NCBI RefSeq assembly: GCF_020520425.1
Contig: NC_079487.1
Location: 78,125,141-78,189,140, forward strand
Source: Spinacia oleracea
Lineage: Eukaryota > Streptophyta > Magnoliopsida > Caryophyllales > Amaranthaceae
Reading direction: 5' to 3'
Length of the DNA stretch: 64,000 bases
A program made the translations under genes and the position numbers. The notes beneath the pieces are model-generated. The model ran no database searches and was not told the origin of the DNA. It saw nothing but the letters and a program-made list of their open reading frames with translations. Of the stretch, positions 11,091 through 21,756 are shown piece after piece (the first letter of the stretch is position 1; each line of letters begins with the position of its first letter).

Positions 11091-11668
11091 TCTATACTAA
11101 TATATTAAAAGGCGTTGAGAAAAATGTATTTGTGCCACGTAGTACTCTTCCTTTGCTCCACATCATTCACTCACCAAATGAATGGCATATCATAAACAAC
11201 CAAAATCAACACGTGCAATGAGGTTCGAACTCCATACCTCAAGTGTGGATGACAACTCTCATTACCATCTTTACCAACAACTAATTGTGGTTTATCTCTT
11301 CACATTAATTTATAAATGAATGTTAACATGAAGTCTAAAACAACTAAATTTTTTATGTGACTTTTTATTTTCTATTGACTATTTTGAAAAAAACAATACG
11401 AAGTATTAAAGAATTAGGACAACCATGAATAAACATGATGTCACAAGTCTCATAAGCATCAACTACAGAAATGCCTTGCAGGCTGTATATATCTAATTTG
11501 GTGTTTATTAATTTGAATCACTTAGTTCCACTAGAAAACAAATTATATAAATTGTAAGATGATGTAATTTAAAAATTATTGTATTTTATCAAATATCGAG
11601 CTTGAGAAAATTCTACAATTTTAACTATTCAATGTAGCAATCGGGGCATCGCCCGGACCACACACTAG
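11091..11668 (+). mobile_element. Non-autonomous Helitron (578 bp)
   Basis: The 5' end reads TCTATACTAATATATTAAAAGG, preceded by A. The 3' end has a GC-rich hairpin (GGGC-ATC-GCCC, 11644-11654) about 11 nt before the terminal CTAG (11665-11668), followed by T. This is the canonical plant Helitron layout: 5' TC, subterminal hairpin, 3' CTRR, insertion between A and T, no target duplication. There is no Rep/helicase coding. Confidence 0.75.
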
Positions 11669-12286
11669 TTTATTACTAAAAATAGTACATATATAGGATA
11701 ACTTTTAATCATTTATTGTAAACCATGGAGTAAGAATTTGTGGGAAAAATAAAGTGTATCATTATTCGACGTCCTAATCCGTTAAAAACGCCTGCGTATT
11801 TGACTTGAAAGGACAATTGTGCCCTTATAAAAACTACCCCACAAATTCACAATTTACCCCCACAATTTCACCCTCTCTCTTTCTCCGGTATCGGAAATTA
11901 AATTCCGGCAGCCACCACCTCCCATCCCCACCACCCTCCCCTTCTTCCATCACCACCACCCTCTCCTTCACCACACCCCTCCACCACGCAGCCTTCACTC
12001 CCCTTCCCGACACCACCAACATCCTCTTCCCCACCTTTGCACCACCATCATCTTCCTTGCGCACCTCCTCTTCCCGACACCACCAACATCCTCTTCCCCA
12101 CCCGGCACCACCATCATCAATGTAGCTTAATTACCTCATCTTCGCGCACCCCCCTAAGCGACACCACCACAAGCAGCACAAGTCCCTTTCCCCAAGGTCG
12201 AAGACGCTCCTCCAACGTCGTCGTCGGCGGCCATGTGGACACCATCGTCGCCGGAGGTTCGATTTTTTTTTTTTAATGTATGTTCA

Positions 12287-12455
12287 AGTGCCGCTCGGAA
12301 ATGGTAGGTAGCGACCACGGTGGCTCGCCCAGAAATGGCGAAACCCACCATGGCTCAGCCGCAGATCTGGGGTGGGTGAGCCATGGTGGGTGCCGCTTGT
12401 TTTGGGCGAGCCACCATGGCTGCTGCCTACCATTTCTTGGCGGCACTTCACTTAA
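12287..12455. repeat. Left subterminal foldback hairpin of MULE-1
   Basis: Arms of about 77-80 nt (12287-12363 and 12375-12455) pair with several small mismatches and bulges. Both arms contain GGTGGCTCGCCC and ACCCACCATGGCTCA or their complements. The loop region holds CAGATCTG. It lies just after a GGAG/GTTCGA site that looks like an exon-1 splice donor. Confidence 0.8.
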
Positions 12456-12655
12456 TTTTTTTTTAAAAAATTTTTATTTATTATTTCCGGAAATAGCAGT
12501 TAAACAAAAAAAAATCTTTAAAATTTAAATTTCTTTATTGTTAAATTTTATAAATTCTGAAAAATATTTTGAAAATTAAATAAATTTGTTAAATATTTTT
12601 TTGTAAAAATCTGAAAGAGAGAGGGTGAAAAAAAATTAATTTATAAAATTATTTG

Positions 12656-14172
12656 TTAATAATAAAAAAAATTCTTTATAAAAATCTGAAAATTAAAAAA
12701 ATTAATATGTGTTAAAATCCATCTCGATGCTCGAGGATCACCAAGTCCTACATCCTTTGGGATCGAGCGAGGTCGGAAACAAGGAAAATGCTCATATATC
12801 CAAGCCTGAAGAAGCGTCAGACATCCTCCGATACCTCGTGACTCTGACCGTGAAGCAACACCCAGCTGGAGATAAAGATAAGCTAAGCAAGCAGATCCCC
12901 AAGAATATTCACGCACATCGTCCAGTGTATCGAGATCAAGCAAGACCTTTGCAGATAGCCGACTCTTACTCTTATCAGTAAACAAACAACACCCAGTAGT
13001 AGACATCAACCACCCAGTCACTTGGCACGTTGCATCCCTATTCGGTGCTGAACACAAGTCAATAATAGACGTAGTCTTCAAACCACCTTTATTCCAATGG
13101 ACCGGTTTCAGCATATCCTCTCTCATCTAAAGCAACTCACAAACCCGAGTAATCAAGGACCTACCCTGGTCGGTAGGGCGGCTACTCAATGCACGCCCCT
13201 TAATAGGGATCCCCAGTATCGCCACGACGTCGTGCAACATGATCGTCATCTCTCCAAATAGAAGGTGAAAAGTGTTTGTATCTGGTTGCCACCTCTCCAC
13301 GAAAGCAGATATCAAAGGAGCATCGATGTGGGGAGCCATGATCATAGGCAAATGACTCAATGGAGTATCCAGAACTTTCTCTTTGGCTTCGTGGTTCATG
13401 CGACGATACCAACTCGTAATCTTCTTACTAACAAAAAATCAGCACTGGCAATGTAGCTTACCTCGATCTAAAGTGCCATCTCATAGGCACGCAACAACGT
13501 GAGTCGGGTAGCTAGGAATAAGGCTAACAACTCTAGGACCTCCCCTCATCGGGCCCGTACATATCCAATCGTCTCTATCCCTGGACCTGCGATCTCTACC
13601 ACTACGCCCGGTGGTCGCCGTACTGCCCTCAGAGCTACGAATAAATAGACCATCACGTCTCTGAATGGTAACAGGAGCGTGGCGGGGGGGGGGACTACAG
13701 AAGTGTCCCTCTCCTCGACGCGTGTATGCCTCTCCTCGACGCTGGTGTGCCTCTCCTGGACGTGCATATCCCTCTCCTCGCGCGCATCCCTCTCCTCGCC
13801 CTCATCATCCAGATCACGCTCCTCATACCCATAGCCCTCATCCTCATCCTCCTCCTCGTACTCACCCTCATCCTCGTACCCATTCTCCTCATGGCACGTG
13901 CGGTCATCCATCGACTGACGTGACGAACAACCCATCGGACGAGCTGGCGAGTAACCCAACGAACGATGTGGAGAGTAAAGCATCTGCGTCGGTGGCGAAG
14001 TGCCTCCTAAAGCCGTATCCACAGCTGTAGTCATGTTCTCCTCCTCCTCGTCCAATCCAAAGCCACCTCTCTCCCTTCTAATTGAAGCATTTATACAACG
14101 ACTTCGGGTATGCCTAGCTCCAGAACCGTCAACGACATTATCAACATCATAGCTAAGTGAACTCTGAACAAT
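12656..14172 (-). pseudogene. PMD (plant mobile domain) protein, broken copy in MULE-1
   Basis: Read on the minus strand from about 14172, the sequence first gives VRHTRSRC-type text (GARHTRSRCINASIRRER), then an acidic stretch with tandem EERHT units (near 13840-13720), then the PMD core: APLISAFVERWQPDTNTFH (about 13300), GEMTIMLHDVVAILGIP, GCCLFTDKS, YSWGSACLAYLYLQLG and GCLTLLQAWIYEHFPCF. Stops and frameshifts interrupt it, for example near 13126 and at the poly-G run at 13683-13692. It ends abruptly after PRASRW near 12700, where the intact MULE-2 copy continues. The family is associated with silencing and genome maintenance in plants (MAIN/MAIL proteins); this copy is not expected to function. 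Confidence 0.85.
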
Positions 14173-14429
14173 TTTCTATTATTAATCAAACGTGAAACGT
14201 ATTAGCTAGTTTCTCATTTCTGGGCGGCATAAGGGATTAATTAAAAAAAATTCATACACTAACCTCTTGCATGAGCGAAGCAGGCGGAGGCTGGGACGGC
14301 GGGCCCATTGGAGCGCCCTTCCCAATTCTCTATTATTTAACATGCGTGAAATGTGTTAGCTAGTTTCGCATTTAAATTTTAATCTCATTTCAATAATATA
14401 ATATTAACATAATTGATTTACATTTTTTT

Positions 14430-14640
14430 TAAAATTTTGGTGACCAGGTTAATTAAATTATGTCCTTAATTAAATCATGTCGTTAATTATATCATTAAAT
14501 ATTTCGTTAAATATGTCATTAAATATGTCGTTAAATATGTCGTTAAATTATTACGTTACATATATTATGCCACAAATCTTGTTTATTAAGTCGTTCAATA
14601 AATTATGTCGTTAGTTATCTCGTTCATTCCGATTAAATTA
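14430..14640. repeat. Degenerate GTCGTTAATT-type short repeat (left part)
   Basis: Many imperfect units of the type ATGTCGTTAAATAT. The same array resumes at 19857-20010 on the other side of the LINE, so the LINE split an array that was part of a MULE-1 intron. Confidence 0.65.
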
Positions 14641-14807
14641 TGTCGTTAGTACACAATAAAAAAAATACAACTCCATAGTTATAATAATATTAAACTAATG
14701 TCAAGAATGACAATAATAATAATTAAAAATATATTGTTGGCTTTCTTCTCCCCCAAGCTGAGAGGGTGTACGTTAAGGGTGTTTACTAACGTGCGCCACC
14801 TTCACCA

Positions 14808-16223
14808 ATGGCGAAGAAGAAGAAGGCTAGCTTGATTGTAACTTCACCAATGGCTTCGGAGGATGTTTCCGCTCAGTCTAACCCTAGAAATGAGTCTCTT
14901 TTGGTTCCAGAAGGGGGCCAAAAATCGAACCCAGCTGCTGCAAATAGCGCGACGAACTCTGAGAATGAAGAACTTGTTTACTCCAATCTAGTGCACTCCT
15001 CGGCTGGTATGATTCCTAAAGCTCTTCATGACACCATTATTGCTTTGAATCAATCGTTGGGGCTCACTGGGGAGGGGAATTTGATTCCTCAGTGTAGTAC
15101 GGACTCTGTTTTTCGAAACTCTGGTCATGTGGGTGTTATTGGTCAACCATTGAAGCATCAAGCTTCTCCTAGTGGTTCGACACAGGTTCCTAAGGAGGGG
15201 GGAACTGTTAAGGAACCATGGGTGAATCTATTTGCTGGGGCTAAGCTTGCTTCCAAAGGAGCTCCCCTGGAATTTGTGACACCTTTGGTTAAAGATGGGA
15301 AAAAAGTAGCACAACTGCAGCAATCTGAGCTTGCCACTATGGCTGATAAATGGCAAGCCTCTTTAGTTATGTATGTTGTAGGAGAATCACCAACTTTGGC
15401 CTCTGTAAGGAGATTTATGGCTGCTGTGTGGAGTGAAGTTTCTACTCCTCAGGTGTTTTTTCATGATGAAGGGTACTTTATCATTAGATTTGAGTGCATT
15501 GAGGATAAGAATCGCATTGTTGCAGGGGGTCCTTACACCTTTTATGGTAAGCCAGTGATCATTAAGCCATGGGCAGCAGATTTCAACTTCTATGAGGAGG
15601 TTCTCAAAGTGATTCCCTTGTGGGTTAAATTTCCTAATTTGCCTTTGCATTGCTGGGGGAGTGATTCTCTCAGTAGGATCAGTAGTTTGTTGGGGGTTCC
15701 CTTGTGTGCTGATGAGTGTACAACAAAGCAGGAGAGAGTTTCATTTGCCAGGGTTTTGATTGAGATGGATATTACTACTGTGTTACCAGACCATGTTTGG
15801 ATTGAAGATGCTAGGGGAGTTGTGTTCAAACAGGCTGTAGTGTATGATTGGAAACCCCTCTATTGTAAAAAGTGCAATACAGCAGGCCATGATTGTACCA
15901 AGCCCTCTAATGTAGCTCCTAAACCAGCTGTAAAGAAGATTTGGGTGGCTAAGCCAACTCAGCAGCATGTTTCAGCCCCACAGCAACAGACAGGGGGGAT
16001 CCTTACTCCCCATCATGATCCACCTGTAGTTCAAACTAGTGGTCAAGATTGGAACATTGTAACAAGGAGAACTAGGGGACCTAGCAGGATGAGGAATTTG
16101 AGCCCTAGTAATCCTTTCACTGTGCTTTCTGGTGATTTGGGATTCAAGGAGATATCTGGAGAAATGGATAGTGATGGTGTGATTGTGCAGAATACCTCAC
16201 ATGAACCTCATGAAGAAGGTTAA
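14808..16223 (+). CDS. LINE ORF1: DUF4283 / zinc-knuckle nucleic-acid-binding protein
   Basis: 471 aa, starting at the first ATG after the short leader (MAKKKKAS, a lysine-rich start). Residues about 170-330 fit the DUF4283 domain of plant L1 ORF1 proteins (PTLASVRRFMAAVWS, FHDEGYFIIRFE, ADFNFYEEVLKVIPLWVKF). A zinc knuckle follows near residue 352 (CKKCNTAGHDC); its last spacing is shorter than the usual CX2CX4HX4C. ORF1 proteins bind the LINE RNA and form the ribonucleoprotein needed for retrotransposition. The reading is open to TAA and overlaps ORF2 by about 23 bp. Zinc binding by the shortened knuckle is uncertain. Confidence 0.9.
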   Translation: MAKKKKASLIVTSPMASEDVSAQSNPRNESLLVPEGGQKSNPAAANSATNSENEELVYSNLVHSSAGMIPKALHDTIIALNQSLGLTGEGNLIPQCSTDSVFRNSGHVGVIGQPLKHQASPSGSTQVPKEGGTVKEPWVNLFAGAKLASKGAPLEFVTPLVKDGKKVAQLQQSELATMADKWQASLVMYVVGESPTLASVRRFMAAVWSEVSTPQVFFHDEGYFIIRFECIEDKNRIVAGGPYTFYGKPVIIKPWAADFNFYEEVLKVIPLWVKFPNLPLHCWGSDSLSRISSLLGVPLCADECTTKQERVSFARVLIEMDITTVLPDHVWIEDARGVVFKQAVVYDWKPLYCKKCNTAGHDCTKPSNVAPKPAVKKIWVAKPTQQHVSAPQQQTGGILTPHHDPPVVQTSGQDWNIVTRRTRGPSRMRNLSPSNPFTVLSGDLGFKEISGEMDSDGVIVQNTSHEPHEEG

Positions 16224-19200
16224 CTTATGTACTTGGAATGTGAGAGGCTTTAATGATCCTGTTAAAGCTTCTGAGGTAAAGCATCTGTTGCAAGTTAACA
16301 ATGTTAATATCATTGCTTTATTAGAAACTAGAGTAAAAATAGCTAAATTTCCTAGGTTGTCTTCTAAACTTGGTAGACACTGGAGTTGGGAGAACAATTA
16401 TAGCTTGAATCCTAGAGGCAGGATCTGGTTGGGTTGGCAACAATCAGAAGTTGATCTGTCAATTCTGCATACTCATGAGCAGTTTTTGCACTGTGTGATT
16501 AGGGATAGAACTGGTGATATTTCTTTCTTCTTTACAGCAGTCTATGGTTTGCATACCATTGAAACTAGGAAGGATCTTTGGCACTCCCTTGTGCTTATTC
16601 TCCCTAGTGTTGGTTCTCACCCTTGGCTCTTATCTGGTGACTTTAATTCCCTCTTGTCTGACACTGATAGGATTAATGGCTCTCAGGTTTCTATTGCTGA
16701 AACCAAAGATTTTAATGAGTTCATTTTGACTGCTGGTCTTTGTCCCCTACAAAGTGTGGGTCACTATTTCTCATGGCATAAAGGTTCTGGTGATGGGAAA
16801 ACAGCTAGTAGAATTGATTGGGGGCTTGGTAATGCTGGTTGGATCCATAAGTTTAGTGGTGTTCCTGTTCAATATCTCAACTCTTCCATTTCTGACCACT
16901 CTCCACTCTTGGTGAACTGTTTACCTGATAAAATGGAGGGAGGCAAACCTTTTAGATTCCTGAATTACCTTGCAGATCATAGTAAGTTTGCTTCTCTGAT
17001 AGAGAATAGTTGGGGTACCAGAGGGAAAACAGGTTCTGCTATGTTTAGTTTGTGGTCTAATTTGAACCTTGTGAAGCACAAGTTGAAAGCTCTGCATTCT
17101 GAAGAGTTTGCTGGCATCAAAGAGAGAATTGAAATGGCTAGATCTCAGCTAGAGATAGTTCAAACCTCTCTTCAAACTACTCCTTCTCCTGAGTTGTTTG
17201 AACAAGAGAGAACTTTCACTGATAATTTGAGGAAATGGCTTAGGGTGGATGAAATTGCTTTGAGGCAAAAATCAAGAATTCAATGGCTCCAAGTGGGGGA
17301 CTCTAATCACCATTTCTTCTTCTCTTCTATCAAGGAAAGGAATAGGCAAAACAGGATTACAGTTCTGTTTGATGATTGTGGAAACAAATTGGTTGAAGCT
17401 GATGCTATTCAGGGTGAAATTGTTGGTTTTTATAAAAAATTGCTTGGGTCAGCTGCTCAGTCCTTGCCTGCAGTTCACATTCCTACTTTGAGAAGGGGTA
17501 GTACTCTCAGTATTCCTGCTAAACAATGGCTATCCAGAGAGGTAACCACTTTAGAAATTGACCAAGCTCTTAAAGGGATTGGTGATGACAAAGCCCCTGG
17601 CCTTGATGGGTTCAATGCTGTTTTCTTTAAAAGAACTTGGCATGTTATTAAGGCTGATGTGTATAAAGCTGTACTTGAAGTTTTCAGAACTAACACTATG
17701 CTGCCTCAATTCAACTGTACTTCCATTACTCTTGTCCCTAAGGTTCCTAACCCTTCTAAGGTTAAGGATTTTAGGCCTATAGCTTGCTGTACTGTTATCT
17801 ATAAGCTAGTGGCAAAGATTCTCACAACCAGGATGCAGAGTGTTATTGGTGATGTTGTGAATGAAGCTCAATCTGGCTTTATTCCTGGTAGGCAAATCTC
17901 TGATAATATTCTCCTAGCAACTGAGCTGATCAAAGGTTATACCAGAACTCACATCTCTCCAAGGTGTCTCATAAAGGTGGATTTGAAGAAAGCTTATGAT
18001 TCCATTGAGTGGTCTTATCTGAAAAGTGTTATGGTGGAACTTGGGTTTCCTGTGTGCTTTGTGAGGTGGGTTTTCACCTGTATCTCTACTGTTTCTTATA
18101 GCATTTTGATCAATGGGAAGCCATCACAACCCTTCAGAGCAAAGAAGGGTTTGAGACAGGGTGATCCAATGTCTCCATTTCTCTTTGCTATTGGTATGGA
18201 ATATCTTACAAGACACTTACAACAGCTGCAGAATTTGCCAGATTTCAATTTCCACCCTAAGTGTGAGAAGTTGGCCCTCACACACTTGATGTTTGCTGAT
18301 GATCTTCTTATGTTCTCAAGAGCTGATACTCTGTCAGTTGAGATGCTTTTTGCTGCTTTCAATAATTTTTCAAGAGCTTCAGGTCTTGAAGCTAATTTGG
18401 ACAAGAGTAACATTTACATTGGTGGGGTTTCTGCTGCTACCAAAGCTGCTATTCTTGATGCAGTTCATATTCCAGAGGGGCAATTTCCCTTTAGGTATCT
18501 TGGTGTTCCACTCTCTACTAAAAAACTGGTTTATAACCAATGCAGAACTTTGATTGACAAGGTGGTGGCTAGAGCTAAGTCTTGGACAGCTAGGCATCTC
18601 TCTTATGCTGGTAGACTTCAGTTGGTTCAAGCAATCTTGCTTAGTTTGCAAGCTTTCTGGTGTCAAATCTTTATTTTACCTAAGAAAGTGTTAAAGGAAA
18701 TCCAGAACTTCTGTAGGATTTTCCTTTGGACTGGTCTTACTGATCCTTCCAAAAGATCCATGGTGGCATGGCACTCTCTTTGTCTTCCTAGAAGTGCTGG
18801 TGGGTGGAACCTTAAGGAAATGGGGTTATGGAATAAAGCTGCTGTGTCTAAGCTGCTTTGGGCTCTAACTCACAAAAAAGACAGATTGTGGAGCAGATGG
18901 GTTCACACCTATTACATTAAAAACAGGCCTCTTTCCACTCAATGGCCAGCTACAATCTCTTGGTCACTGAGGAAGATTCTGGATTCTCACACTCTGATTG
19001 ATGATGTTGGTGGATGGGATGCTGTTGTGCAGAAAGGGAAATTCTCCATTAAATTGATGTATAAACATCTCCTTGGTGTTCATGACAAAGTTCCCTGGAA
19101 AAGAGTGGTCTGTAATAATAAAGCTTCCCCTAAGAGTGTGTTTATCACTTGGCTTGCACTGTGGAACAGACTTCCCACCAGAGATAGGCTGCTAGCTTGG

Positions 19201-19560
19201 AAGATTGTCACTGCTAACAGTTGTCCACTTTGCTCAACCATGCCTGAATCTACTGGTCACCTATTTTTTGAGTGCTCATATTCTGCTGCTGTGTGGGGAA
19301 AGATCCTTCAACAGTTGCAGTTTCACAGAAATCCTGCTCCATTTGATCATGAACTTGCTTGGATATTGAAAGCTACTAAAAGAACTGGTGATAGATATAA
19401 ATTGCTGCTGATGTTCTTCTCTGAAAGTGTTTATGGCATTTGGCTTCAGAGAAATGAGATGGTGTTTAACCAACAATGCAGAAGCCCTGCTGATTTAGTG
19501 CATGATATCCAGTTTAGGGTGGCTTGTAGGGCCACTGACAGTCAGAAGCTGCTATGCTGA
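16201..19560 (+). CDS. LINE ORF2: endonuclease - reverse transcriptase - zf-RVT
   Basis: About 1119 aa from the ATG at 16201; upstream codons of the same frame lack an ATG. An APE-type endonuclease comes first, with WNVRGFN, ALLETRV, AVYG, SGDFNSLL, SRIDW and SDHSPL, so all usual active-site motifs are present. RT motifs follow: FRPIACCTVIYK, SGFIPGRQISDN, KVDLKKAYDSIEW, LRQGDPMSPFLF and FADD near residue 698. A C-terminal zf-RVT domain ends it (FITWLALWNRLPTRDRL, CPLC...GHLFFEC). There is no RNase H domain. The enzyme nicks target DNA and copies LINE RNA in place; it could also act on other poly(A) RNAs, such as the 5S retrocopy at 9458. No stop or frameshift was seen. Confidence 0.95.
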   Translation: MNLMKKVNLCTWNVRGFNDPVKASEVKHLLQVNNVNIIALLETRVKIAKFPRLSSKLGRHWSWENNYSLNPRGRIWLGWQQSEVDLSILHTHEQFLHCVIRDRTGDISFFFTAVYGLHTIETRKDLWHSLVLILPSVGSHPWLLSGDFNSLLSDTDRINGSQVSIAETKDFNEFILTAGLCPLQSVGHYFSWHKGSGDGKTASRIDWGLGNAGWIHKFSGVPVQYLNSSISDHSPLLVNCLPDKMEGGKPFRFLNYLADHSKFASLIENSWGTRGKTGSAMFSLWSNLNLVKHKLKALHSEEFAGIKERIEMARSQLEIVQTSLQTTPSPELFEQERTFTDNLRKWLRVDEIALRQKSRIQWLQVGDSNHHFFFSSIKERNRQNRITVLFDDCGNKLVEADAIQGEIVGFYKKLLGSAAQSLPAVHIPTLRRGSTLSIPAKQWLSREVTTLEIDQALKGIGDDKAPGLDGFNAVFFKRTWHVIKADVYKAVLEVFRTNTMLPQFNCTSITLVPKVPNPSKVKDFRPIACCTVIYKLVAKILTTRMQSVIGDVVNEAQSGFIPGRQISDNILLATELIKGYTRTHISPRCLIKVDLKKAYDSIEWSYLKSVMVELGFPVCFVRWVFTCISTVSYSILINGKPSQPFRAKKGLRQGDPMSPFLFAIGMEYLTRHLQQLQNLPDFNFHPKCEKLALTHLMFADDLLMFSRADTLSVEMLFAAFNNFSRASGLEANLDKSNIYIGGVSAATKAAILDAVHIPEGQFPFRYLGVPLSTKKLVYNQCRTLIDKVVARAKSWTARHLSYAGRLQLVQAILLSLQAFWCQIFILPKKVLKEIQNFCRIFLWTGLTDPSKRSMVAWHSLCLPRSAGGWNLKEMGLWNKAAVSKLLWALTHKKDRLWSRWVHTYYIKNRPLSTQWPATISWSLRKILDSHTLIDDVGGWDAVVQKGKFSIKLMYKHLLGVHDKVPWKRVVCNNKASPKSVFITWLALWNRLPTRDRLLAWKIVTANSCPLCSTMPESTGHLFFECSYSAAVWGKILQQLQFHRNPAPFDHELAWILKATKRTGDRYKLLLMFFSESVYGIWLQRNEMVFNQQCRSPADLVHDIQFRVACRATDSQKLLC

Positions 19561-19762
19561 GTTTGTGTTAGAGGTGTCCTTTTTTGCTAGTGTTTAGCTT
19601 TGTGCTTGGTGTTTTTGGTGTTCTGGTGGCTTGTGCCTAACACTGTGCTAGTTCTTTTACTAGCCCTCTCCTTTTGGTAATAAAATAACTTTATTTGCCA
19701 AAAAAAAAAAAAAAAAATTAAAAATATTTGTAAGTTTACTATTTTTTATCCTAATTTTTAAA

Positions 19763-19796
<34 letters not shown>

Positions 19797-19856
19797 TATT
19801 TACGAATACACCTATAAACCTATTTATAATAAATATAAATATATTCATAATCAGTT

Positions 19857-20010
19857 AATTAAATTATGACGTTAATTAAAGCATACTGTTAATTAAAGCG
19901 TAAGATAAGTCGTTAATTATATTATGTCGTGAATTAAAATATGCCGTTAATTATGCCACATATTTTGTTAATTAAGTCGTTAATTATCTCATTCATTCAA
20001 ATTAAAATTC
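19857..20010. repeat. Degenerate GTCGTTAATT-type short repeat (right part)
   Basis: Continuation of the array at 14430-14640, now separated by the LINE. The surrounding DNA (19728-20310) is very AT-rich with ATT/AAT runs and no gene. Confidence 0.6.
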
Positions 20011-20313
20011 ATAGTTCTAATATTATTAATTTAACGTAAATATCATCAATAATAATAATTGTTCTTATAATATCTTCTATTAACAATAACAAATTAAATA
20101 ATAATAACAATAATAATAATAATAGCAATCACAATAACAAGCCCAACAAAAAAATTACATAACATTATGAAACTAATTCTAACATGTTCTAATAGGGGAT
20201 TTTTAAACTAATTACTAAAATTTGTAATTACATTTTTAAACTAATTCTAACATAACATTATTACGAATTATAATTATAAAATTCAAAAAAAACAAAAATT
20301 TCAAAAACAAGAA

Positions 20314-20473
20314 ATGCGGCCCAGAAATGGTGAGAGAAACCAAGGCACTGCCGCCCTTGAAAAGTGGTGGTTGCCATGGTTCTTCCGCCATAGATCTGCG
20401 GCAGAACCATGGTCGCAACCACTTTTCAATGGAGGTTGTACCATGGTTCCAATCGCCATTACTGGGCGGCATC
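20314..20473. repeat. Right subterminal foldback hairpin of MULE-1
   Basis: Arms of about 77 nt (20314-20390 and 20395-20473) pair imperfectly (GCGGCCCAGAAATGG...; GGTTGCCATGGTTCT...). The centre holds AGATCTG, as in the left hairpin of the same element and the right hairpin of MULE-2. By position it lies in intron 1 of the broken PMD gene. Confidence 0.8.
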
Positions 20474-20529
20474 TCACTAAAATTTAAAAAAAAAAGTTCG
20501 ATTCATACCAAATGCAACCGTGTAGGAGG

Positions 20530-21222
20530 CGGAGCTTTGGCCAGCAACCCCCTTTCCGACCTCTTGGGCGGCATCTCCGGCGTATTCTACAACCAATTCG
20601 CGTCGAAATCGTGTCCAAGCTTTACAAATCCGTCACCTGCTACCCCTGTTTTCGGGCATTTAATGGTTGGAGGTGGGAAAGGGAAGCACCGGAGTGGGTC
20701 GTCGGAGCAGGGGATGGCTCGAGTTTGGTGGTTTGGTCGATCTGGAGCAGCGGCGGCTCTCGGTCGTCAGAGCAGGGTATGGTTCTTTTTTGGAGCAGGG
20801 GTCGTGGGCGGCTCTGGAGGGCTGGGCGGCGAGGTATGGTCCGTTTTTTTGAACAGGGGTCGTGGGCGGCTCTGGAATGTCGGAGCAGGGGCTGGGCGGC
20901 GAGGTGTGAGTTGTGTGCAGGAGGTGTGAGGTGTGTGCAGGGAGCATGGGCAGGGGCTCTACGTTGGTGGTTGAGGGTTGTGGGGTGTGTGCAGTGGCGG
21001 TGGAAGGAGTGAAACGTTGGTCGTTGAGGATTGTGAGGTGTGTGCAGTGGCGGTGGAAGAAGTGAAGGGGTGGTTCACAGTGGAAGGAGTGAAGGAGTGG
21101 AAGGTTGAGGTGAGATGGGGAGTGAAGGGAGGGTCGCAATTTTTATAAGGATATATAGTTTTGTACTTTTAACATTAAAACGAGGGCGTTTTTAGCAGAT
21201 TAGGACGTCGTTTAAAAACCCC
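20530..21222. other. Right end region of MULE-1: GC-rich former 5' leader and TIR
   Basis: G-rich on the + strand with GGAGCAGGGGTCGTGGGCGGCTC-like units repeated near 20690-20900 and GTGTGTGCAGTGGCGGTGG near 20990-21060. Long apparent frames on both strands come from base composition. The matching position in MULE-2 carries the PMD leader and exon 1. The TIR occupies about 21135-21222. Confidence 0.6.
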
Positions 21223-21756
21223 AAAAATAAATAAATTACTCCGTACTCCTTAGCAACATCTGATTATTACTCCGTATGAACATAACGAGTAGACGAATAC
21301 GTATTCCCCTAAAAAAAATAGTGTATCTCTATTCGACGCCCGCCCACGCTAAAAACGCCCTACTATTCATAGTGAAAGTACAGAAATACCCTTATAAAAA
21401 CTTACCCCTCCCTTTCATTTTTTTTACCCTTCTCACCTCACCTTTCCCTCACCTCTCTCTCAACCCCCCTTCCCCACCAACTGGCTGCCGGAATGACGCC
21501 GGAAAAATGAAATTCCGGCGAGTACTTTTTTACCCCTTTTATAGTCGCCGGAAAACTGAAATTCATACATGCTTCTTCATTATTCGCCGGAAAACTGAAA
21601 CTCCGGAAAACGTTTGTTTCTTCATAATTCATGTGGGAGTTGCGGCGGTGTATATAGTCGTGGAATTTGTCTCGGAAAATCGACTCCCGGAAAGCTCGTA
21701 AGCTTCAATGGAGGAGGTAAAAATGGTGTTTTTTTTTGTTTTTTTTATTAAATTCT

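Larger units (their letters stand above)
14733..19715 (+). mobile_element. Full-length L1-type LINE, apparently intact
   Basis: 4983 bp with a short 5' UTR (14733-14807), two open frames, a 3' UTR (19561-19698) and a poly(A) tail (about 19700-19717). It is flanked by the direct repeat AATTAAAAATAT (14721-14732 and 19716-19727). Full length, open frames, a clean tail and a perfect target duplication indicate a recent insertion. Confidence 0.92.
11754..21222. mobile_element. MULE-1: deletion-derivative Mutator-like element with PMD remains
   Basis: It is flanked by the perfect 9-bp target duplication AAAAATAAA (11745-11753 and 21223-21231), the length typical of Mutator. The terminal inverted repeats are imperfect, about 85 bp, and share TTCGACG.CC and AAAACGCC with MULE-2. 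Inside each end is a long foldback (12287-12455 and 20314-20473), and between them a broken PMD gene on the minus strand. A LINE (14733-19715) sits in what corresponds to intron 1 of that gene. Without the LINE the element is about 4.5 kb. No transposase or OTU sequence remains; the deletion joins the end of the PMD exon (about 12700) to the left hairpin region. Confidence 0.85.

Noticed and set aside
10840..11240. tRNA-derived SINE (box A-like TGGTTAGTGG at about 10857, box B-like GGTTCGAAC at about 11222)
   Set aside because: The two boxes are about 365 bp apart and lie in two different elements (TIR element and Helitron).
13665..14030. Pro/His-rich frame opposite the acidic region of the broken PMD gene
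   Set aside because: It is the antisense of the EERHT/EDEG repeat.
20327..21139. Overlapping frames on both strands at the right end of MULE-1
   Set aside because: Composition effect of G-rich leader and hairpin DNA; no domain.
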